In this document: in pieces, positions 58,445 through 64,000 of the stretch
How positions within the stretch are numbered: position 1 is the first letter of the stretch
How the letters are laid out: each line of letters starts with the position of its first letter
Source: Diospyros lotus
Lineage: Eukaryota; Streptophyta; Magnoliopsida; Ericales; Ebenaceae
Direction: 5' to 3'
DNA: 64,000 nucleotides
NCBI RefSeq assembly: GCF_014633365.1
Contig: NC_068351.1
Span: forward strand, 22,018,866-22,082,865
The notes under the pieces: model-generated
The model's input: the letters and a program-made list of their open reading frames with translations, nothing else
The model's database searches: none
What the model was told of the DNA's origin: nothing
Position numbers and translations under genes: made by a program

Positions 58445-61400
58445 ATGGCCTCTTTTTCTTTGCCTTGTCTCAAAACCACTCCCCGCTGCACGCTTTCGCA
58501 GCACCACCACCACCACCACACTGCGCTTCCCTTCCAGTCCGCATTGCTCGCTCGCTCGTCTCTTAGATTTCAGGTTCATTCATTCCTTTACTCAGTCTCA
58601 TCTCAGCTGTAAGATTTTCAACTTTGTGGGTGTTTTGATGTTGTGAATAGAAATGGAAGAGCCATCTCTTGATCTGAGATTGGACGGGGAAAGGAAAATG
58701 GAAATGCCATTCCAGCCGAACGAAGCAGCAAAGTTTAGGTTCCCTCACTTTACTTGATCTCCAGTTAGATTTTTGGATCTAGGATTGGATGGGGAAAGTA
58801 GCACGTTAGGGGAATTGAGTTACTCGCACTCATTCGTTCTTCTTCCAGTGAAAAGAAATGGCTTTTTTCTACATTTTGTTCTCCGCGTAGGAGTTCCTAC
58901 GGTTTTTACAGTGTTCATTTAACAAATCCAAGTTCCTACAAAGCTTGGTCTCAGATTTAGGTTACATATGAAAACAGTGATTCCTTCCTAGAATAGTGTT
59001 GAATTTGGACTTTTGAAATACATGTCAGAATTGGTGGCCTTATGGTTAGAGGTTGTTGTGAGAGACAGTGACAGAAGAAGAATAAATAACTGTATATTTA
59101 CTTTGGTGAAAAATATGGTTGAGATACGAGGCTAATTTATAGCCTAAAAGTAAAAAGAGATATGGATAACATATACAAAGCCTATCAGATCTACATACAA
59201 ATCTTTCAGATATGATAAGAATGATCTACTACGATGATAATCTGAATTATCTTCATGAATGAATTATCTCTATCTCTTGACGTAATTATCTTGACAAAGG
59301 GATTGGGGTTAAACGAGCCATGTCATATTGTGAGTATGTGGCCATACTACTGTTTCTATGGCATTACTCTTGGTAGAGTAGTTCCTTGTAAAATTATATA
59401 TGTGTGCGTGCACAATATGCATTAATGGACTGCAGTATTGTTAAAAAAAATATATATTTGGCTTCATCAAATTTTACTTTGTCCATGTATAGTAGATATT
59501 GAATGTTATCTATGGTGAGCCGTACATTTTTCCAGTTAGTTTTTGACAGATATATCTGGCACTACATTGCTTAGTTTGTTCTGCTCAATCTCTGTAGCAT
59601 ACAATAGTGGTTTGCACAATGTTGTTCATAAACCTTGTTTTCAGCAAGTTATCTAGGTGCCTATCTTCTCTTAAAATGAAATGGGAATGCAGTACAAATA
59701 TAAACTAATAAACAAGCAATGGAAAAGAATTAAACGAGAAAAAAGAAATGAGGAAATTGTATCAGGCAACAAACTTATTTCTTATCATGCTGAGAACAAT
59801 ACAAAAATGGTGAATGATCATCGCAGGTGATAGGGTAACTGCAAGCTATTTTGTTCCATGTTTTGTGTTTTTCAGTGTCTAATCATCCATTCACCCCTAA
59901 GTATGAAATTTCTGGCCAAATAATTGAACTTCCTTTTCCGGAGCTTCTGGAGCAGTCATGCATTATCTTGTTTAGTGTCTGGTTATTCTGGGTGGTATAA
60001 TTCGTGCAACTTGTTTTCCTATTCTCTGGCAGGGGTCTAGGCATGGCCAATCTGATGCTATCAAGGTGTTTCCCCAGCTTAACGAGGTAAGCTGCAGCTG
60101 TTATCCTCTATACTTAACTCCTCCCCCTCCATCCAGTTGCTTGCCATGTTCTGTTCTCCCTTCTCTATACACCAGGTGTTGTCTACTCTGTTATCATCAC
60201 ATGCCAAATGGGGCATGGGACTGGCACACGAGCCTTGATGAACAGTTGTCTCATCATGGTCAAGCAAAGCCTAACATTTGATCATATGTCACTATTCAAT
60301 CATAAAAACACATGGAATCAATTTCAAGACAATCCATTCTACTTCAATTTCACTAACATGAAACAACAAAGGTCAAATTTAATCCAATACACAAGCCTGC
60401 CTATAAGTATGCTGGATTTGACTACTTCCGGTTACTAGAAAACAAAATCATTGAAATTACACAAAAGTTCCCACATGAATAATGTGCTCCGTCAACCTGG
60501 AATCTGAAAAGGCATGAAAAATAATTGAATGAGTCAAAGGCTCAATGATCAGATTTTACATACTGTGACAGAATTGAGAGATGGATGGCCAAACAAGAAG
60601 GTGCCAACCTTGGAACCAAGTAGAAGAGGTTGACGTAGAAGCCCTTTAGTAATGGCCTGATTGTGTGTATACTCAAGTACATAACCACAAGTATGACCCT
60701 ATTAAAGAACAATTGCTCCAATTGCTGGGACATATATAAGGGACATAACTATTGGCCACAACTACAAGAATGCTTTCTATGAAGCATTAGCTCACAAGGT
60801 TAAGAAGCCTCAAACGTTTAATATTGTTTCACCATTCCATCATAAATTCAAATCCTTGGAGTCTGTTTCAAGAAAATTTATTTCAATTTCAATTTCAGTT
60901 GCACAAAATAAATGAAGTCCAAAATTTAATTCTAATCAGATTCCTACATGAGAGTATAACTGAAGTAACTACTATGATTACTAAGAAATGAAAATAACTG
61001 AAATTACACAAAAGATGCCCACATGAACGAAGTGCTGAGCCTACCAAATTTTAAGTAATTCCTAAGTGGATTGACACGTGGGTTCTGATGGCAACCTAGG
61101 ATCTAAAATGACATGAAAAAATAACTGATTGAGTCAAGGACATATTGATCAGATAATACACCCTACAACAAAAAAGAGACAAATGAGTGCACAAATTATG
61201 ATGCAAGAAAAGTTTTCTTTGGAGTATGCATGACAGTGTAATTATTGTAATATGGATGGAAATTTTCTGGCATAAAAAAGATTTTTTTGAACTTAAGTAA
61301 ATTAATTTGACATGGGAAGACAACAACAACAGACCATTGAGCAGGAAGCCCAAAGGTCAATAACAATACTATTGACTGGGTAGTATCCATCATTTGCCAG

Positions 61401-63783
61401 GACAACATAGAAAAGCAATCCACTTGTGTTGGTCATCACATAGGGTTAGCAACACCACTATTATTTGGCTTGGAGCAAATTGCACAAGGCTAACATTTAT
61501 TATTGTTAGCTGCAGGATTCTGATTTAGTTTCCTCCCAAAACAATTTTTTCCCCTAAAAAGACTATTCTTGGCAATCCATAGTTCAAAGATCCCAATTAA
61601 GACAATGTTCTAATACATATTTCAATTGCCCCATCATAGTTTCACATAACCATTTACGCATATATAATAAAAATATCCCTAACCAATATTTATTGAACAT
61701 TTTTTTCGTTAAAATCAAACAATCCAAAATTTGTAACCAGATTATTCAAAAGTTAGAAGGCTTACATCCAGAGTTAGTAAACTCAACATCCTAGGAATTA
61801 AAATAAATTTACAGAATGCAATACATAATTTTAAAGAGTTAAAGCATGTATTTCTTTATTTTGTGTGAAGAATATGCATGCAAAAGGACAGTTATTAAAA
61901 ATATAACAGAATACAAGTCATAGTGCAGATTACCTACTCACAACTGTATGCCTGACTTTACACATTCAAACAGCACTAATAGCAGGAGCTTCCAAAGAAC
62001 ATAAGCCATTTGAAAATTGGAAAACATAAATTAGCTAACAAAATTATAAATTCAACATAACACTGACATCCTAATATTTCTCATGTTGAATCCTAAGTCC
62101 TGAACACGCCATTCCCCTCTTCTCGAATCTCAGTAACCAACTCAAAAAATTTATACATACAACTGCACAATTTGAATATTAGACCTAAAATTTGTCCTCC
62201 ATGGGCATCTTTTGTCGGTTGGAACCCAGGGATTTTGGCTGCTTCTCTAGGGAAAGAGGGAGAAAGAAAACCGTCCCCGGGGGTGGGGGGAGCTGGGGGT
62301 GGACTCAGGTCTAATTTTTTTTTAATTTAATATTATATATTATTTCTAACTAGATTTAATATTCTGTTTCATGTTTTTCATCAAAATTTTAAGTTTTGGG
62401 GTTTTACACCTATCTAAATCCTTCTCTCCACACCTAAGGTTGTTGTCATGGAATCTTCAAATAATGCACCTGTTGTTGAAACGAAGTCAGAGGATCCAGT
62501 AAAAGAATCTGCTGTTCAAAATACTACTCCAGATGCATCATCCGTTTCAGCATTTATGACCCATGTGGCAGACATTGTTAAGTGAGTGGAAACTGTTTGC
62601 TGCAGGGGCATGGTTTGTTTTCCTCCATTGAACTAATATTATTTTTTCTTGTCAGGCTTGTAGATTCAAGAGACATCTCAGAGTTACAACTAAAGCAGCT
62701 GGGCTGTGAACTCATTATAAGGAAAAAAGAAGCTTTGCAGCAACTCGCCAATACTGCTCCTACAGTTATGATGCAACCCCTTTCTCCCCAAGTCATTGTG
62801 CCATCTCAACTGCCTCCAGCACAGGTTGCTGCTCCTGCTCCTGCTAGTCATGTTCCCTCATCTACGGTTTCACCTGCAGCACCATCTAGCCCTGCAAAGC
62901 CAAAATCATCCCACCCTCCTCTGAAATGCCCAATGGCTGGAACATTTTATCGTTCTCCAGCACCAGGAACTCCTCCTTTTGTAAAGGTAAATGTCTATAC
63001 AATTTTAGTTATGATTTGGTGGGTCCCTACCTAGTGGAATTATGGCTTGTGGTCATTGTCCTTGTTCTTGTTATGATTTGATGGGAGCATATGCATGTGT
63101 TTAGAAGAGAAACTGATTAAAAAATTTTAAGAATCTATTAAGTATATGGTCAAAAATTCTCAAAGAAATTATACTTTTCCATGTAAATGTTCTGAGCATT
63201 CGAATGTTTTTTTGTTTATTTTGAATAGTGACTAGAATTTCCCTTCAAGTTTCTCTGTACTTAGATCAATTTGGATTATGAAATAAGAAACCAGCTTGCC
63301 AATAATGAAAGAAGAACCATCTTCCCATTGGTCACTCATATAATCACCGGGTACACAAATAATTATAGCAATATTTCTTGGTGCTGAAAAAATTCTAATA
63401 ATATTTTGAACTGCCTGCCCTCCTTTCACCATGTTTTTCAGCCACAGATTACTTCTATTTCCCTGAATTTATTGAGTTTTCTCCAGATTTGTTATGCCAT
63501 TTTTCTCTCGAGTTCCAAAACTTCAAACTGAGTAATGCTCGCTAATCATTTGGTAAACCAAAGTCACCTCACAAAAAGGCATTACTTGCAATCTCTGAAT
63601 CACATTACACACTGAACAGAAACCACGTGCTAGTTTTTTTCTCATGATATTTTTGAATTAAGGTTCAAGTCATCTTTAATGTAGTCACTGATTTCTGGTA
63701 CTGTTCTCCAGGTAGGAGACAAGGTTCAAAAAGGACAGGTAGTGTGCATCATTGAGGCCATGAAACTGATGAATGATATTGAA
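58445..63783 (+). CDS. BCCP: Biotin carboxyl carrier protein of plastid acetyl-CoA carboxylase (first five coding exons)
   Basis: Coding exons are 58445-58573, 60033-60086, 62439-62581, 62656-62986 and 63712-63783, all with GT-AG borders; together they give 243 codons and the frame stays open. Exon 1 encodes a plastid-transit-like N-terminus (Ser/Leu/Arg-rich, with six His at residues 20-25). Exons 3-4 encode the conserved HVADIVKLVDSRDISELQLK region and then a Pro/Ala-rich hinge (about 142-190). The biotinyl domain starts at CPMAGTFYRSPAPG (200-213) and reaches the biotinylation motif EAMKLMN, with Lys 237 as the expected biotinylated residue. By family, the protein carries carboxybiotin between biotin carboxylase and carboxyltransferase in the heteromeric acetyl-CoA carboxylase of the chloroplast, the first step of fatty acid synthesis. 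The last exon or exons (about 30 residues, the end of the biotinyl fold) lie beyond the window. The frame has no breaks. Confidence 0.93.
58574..60032 (+). other. BCCP intron 1
   Basis: Donor CAG|GTTCAT and acceptor CTCTGGCAG|GGG, phase 0. The donor lacks the usual purine at +3 (GTTC) but is the only site that ends the transit-like exon in frame. No element recognised inside. Confidence 0.75.
60087..62438 (+). other. BCCP intron 2 (about 2.35 kb)
   Basis: Donor GAG|GTAAGC and acceptor CACCTAAG|GTT, phase 0. The interior is AT-rich. Short phrases such as AATTACACAAAAGTTCCCACATGAA (given only in part here) recur near 60450 and 61000 with a CAACCTGGAATCT-like phrase nearby, suggesting an old internal duplication. 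A G-run (62275-62302) precedes the branch region. Confidence 0.7.
62987..63711 (+). other. BCCP intron 4
   Basis: Donor AAG|GTAAAT and acceptor TTCTCCAG|GTAGG. It separates the hinge and start of the biotinyl domain from the exon with the biotin lysine. Intron 3 (62582-62655) is short, 74 bases, with donor AA|GTGAGT and acceptor CTTGTCAG. Confidence 0.85.
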
Positions 63784-64000
63784 GTAAGTGTCTTGCTTTA
63801 GTTTTTTTTTCTTTTTTACCCCCCTGTTCTCTGTTTCAATCTTGTATAGTAACTGATTAACGTTCCTATGCTTACTGGTAAGGTGATAATGACAAATGCT
63901 TCTGTGTTCTAGATGTCTGGTTTGTATTCCTGGGATTGTTTCTTCATGGGTGTTGGATTCCTAGCTATTTAGGGTCATTCTTTATTCAATTCAATTTTGG

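Overview
The window is nuclear DNA from a flowering plant, most likely a dicot. It is AT-rich, its protein-coding genes are split by GT-AG introns, and much of the middle is nested LTR retrotransposons and DNA transposons. Four host genes can be supported. (i) The 5' end of an unidentified minus-strand gene lies at the left edge (1-200). (ii) A minus-strand gene at 1492-3108 encodes a basic protein with a C-terminal plant calmodulin-binding domain; its 5' leader is probably split by an intron of about 2 kb. (iii) A two-exon minus-strand gene of the plant DUF863 family occupies 13910-17513. (iv) The first five coding exons of the plastid biotin carboxyl carrier protein (BCCP) of acetyl-CoA carboxylase run from 58445 to 63783 on the plus strand and continue past the right edge. 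No tRNA, rRNA, CRISPR array or operon was seen.

Layout: 1-5.4 kb holds genes (i) and (ii). From 5.4 to 12 kb is AT-rich intergenic DNA with two sets of tandem duplications and, at its end, a decayed Ty1/copia pol 3' end. From 13.9 to 19.5 kb is the DUF863 gene and its leader. From 19.6 to 25.7 kb are an inverted-repeat MITE, an ATT microsatellite, a minisatellite and LTR fragments. From 25.8 to 32.1 kb a copia LTR has been split by two insertions of a roughly 2.2-kb LTR family; each has a perfect 5-bp target duplication, and one has itself been invaded by a third family member. From 32.1 to 35.5 kb lie a Ty3/gypsy internal end with a primer-binding site, its LTR, and a copia LTR. From 35473 to 46816 is a complete Mutator-like element (MULE): 9-bp target duplication ATCAGGGCG, long terminal inverted repeats, and a FAR1/FHY3-type transposase gene that keeps its three-exon structure but is dead (four stops and one frameshift). 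That MULE has been invaded by a 2.0-kb solo LTR in its right repeat and by a small inverted-repeat transposon that itself carries a copia solo LTR. From 47.3 to 52.7 kb a gypsy 3' LTR contains a MITE, which contains another 2.7-kb solo LTR. From 52.7 to 56.4 kb are the remains of a copia element (LTR end, pol 3' end, polypurine tract, 3' LTR). From 56.4 kb is the BCCP promoter region and gene.

The host genes are unrelated housekeeping or signalling loci and do not form a pathway together. The most interesting signals are in the repeats. One is a small stem-loop at an equivalent place in at least seven copies of one LTR family, whose stem sequence changes while pairing is mostly kept. The other is short-word or palindromic repeat arrays that sit just upstream of the TATA box in several different copia LTRs. 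All family assignments come from reading the sequence and from knowledge of the families; no database search or computed alignment was made.
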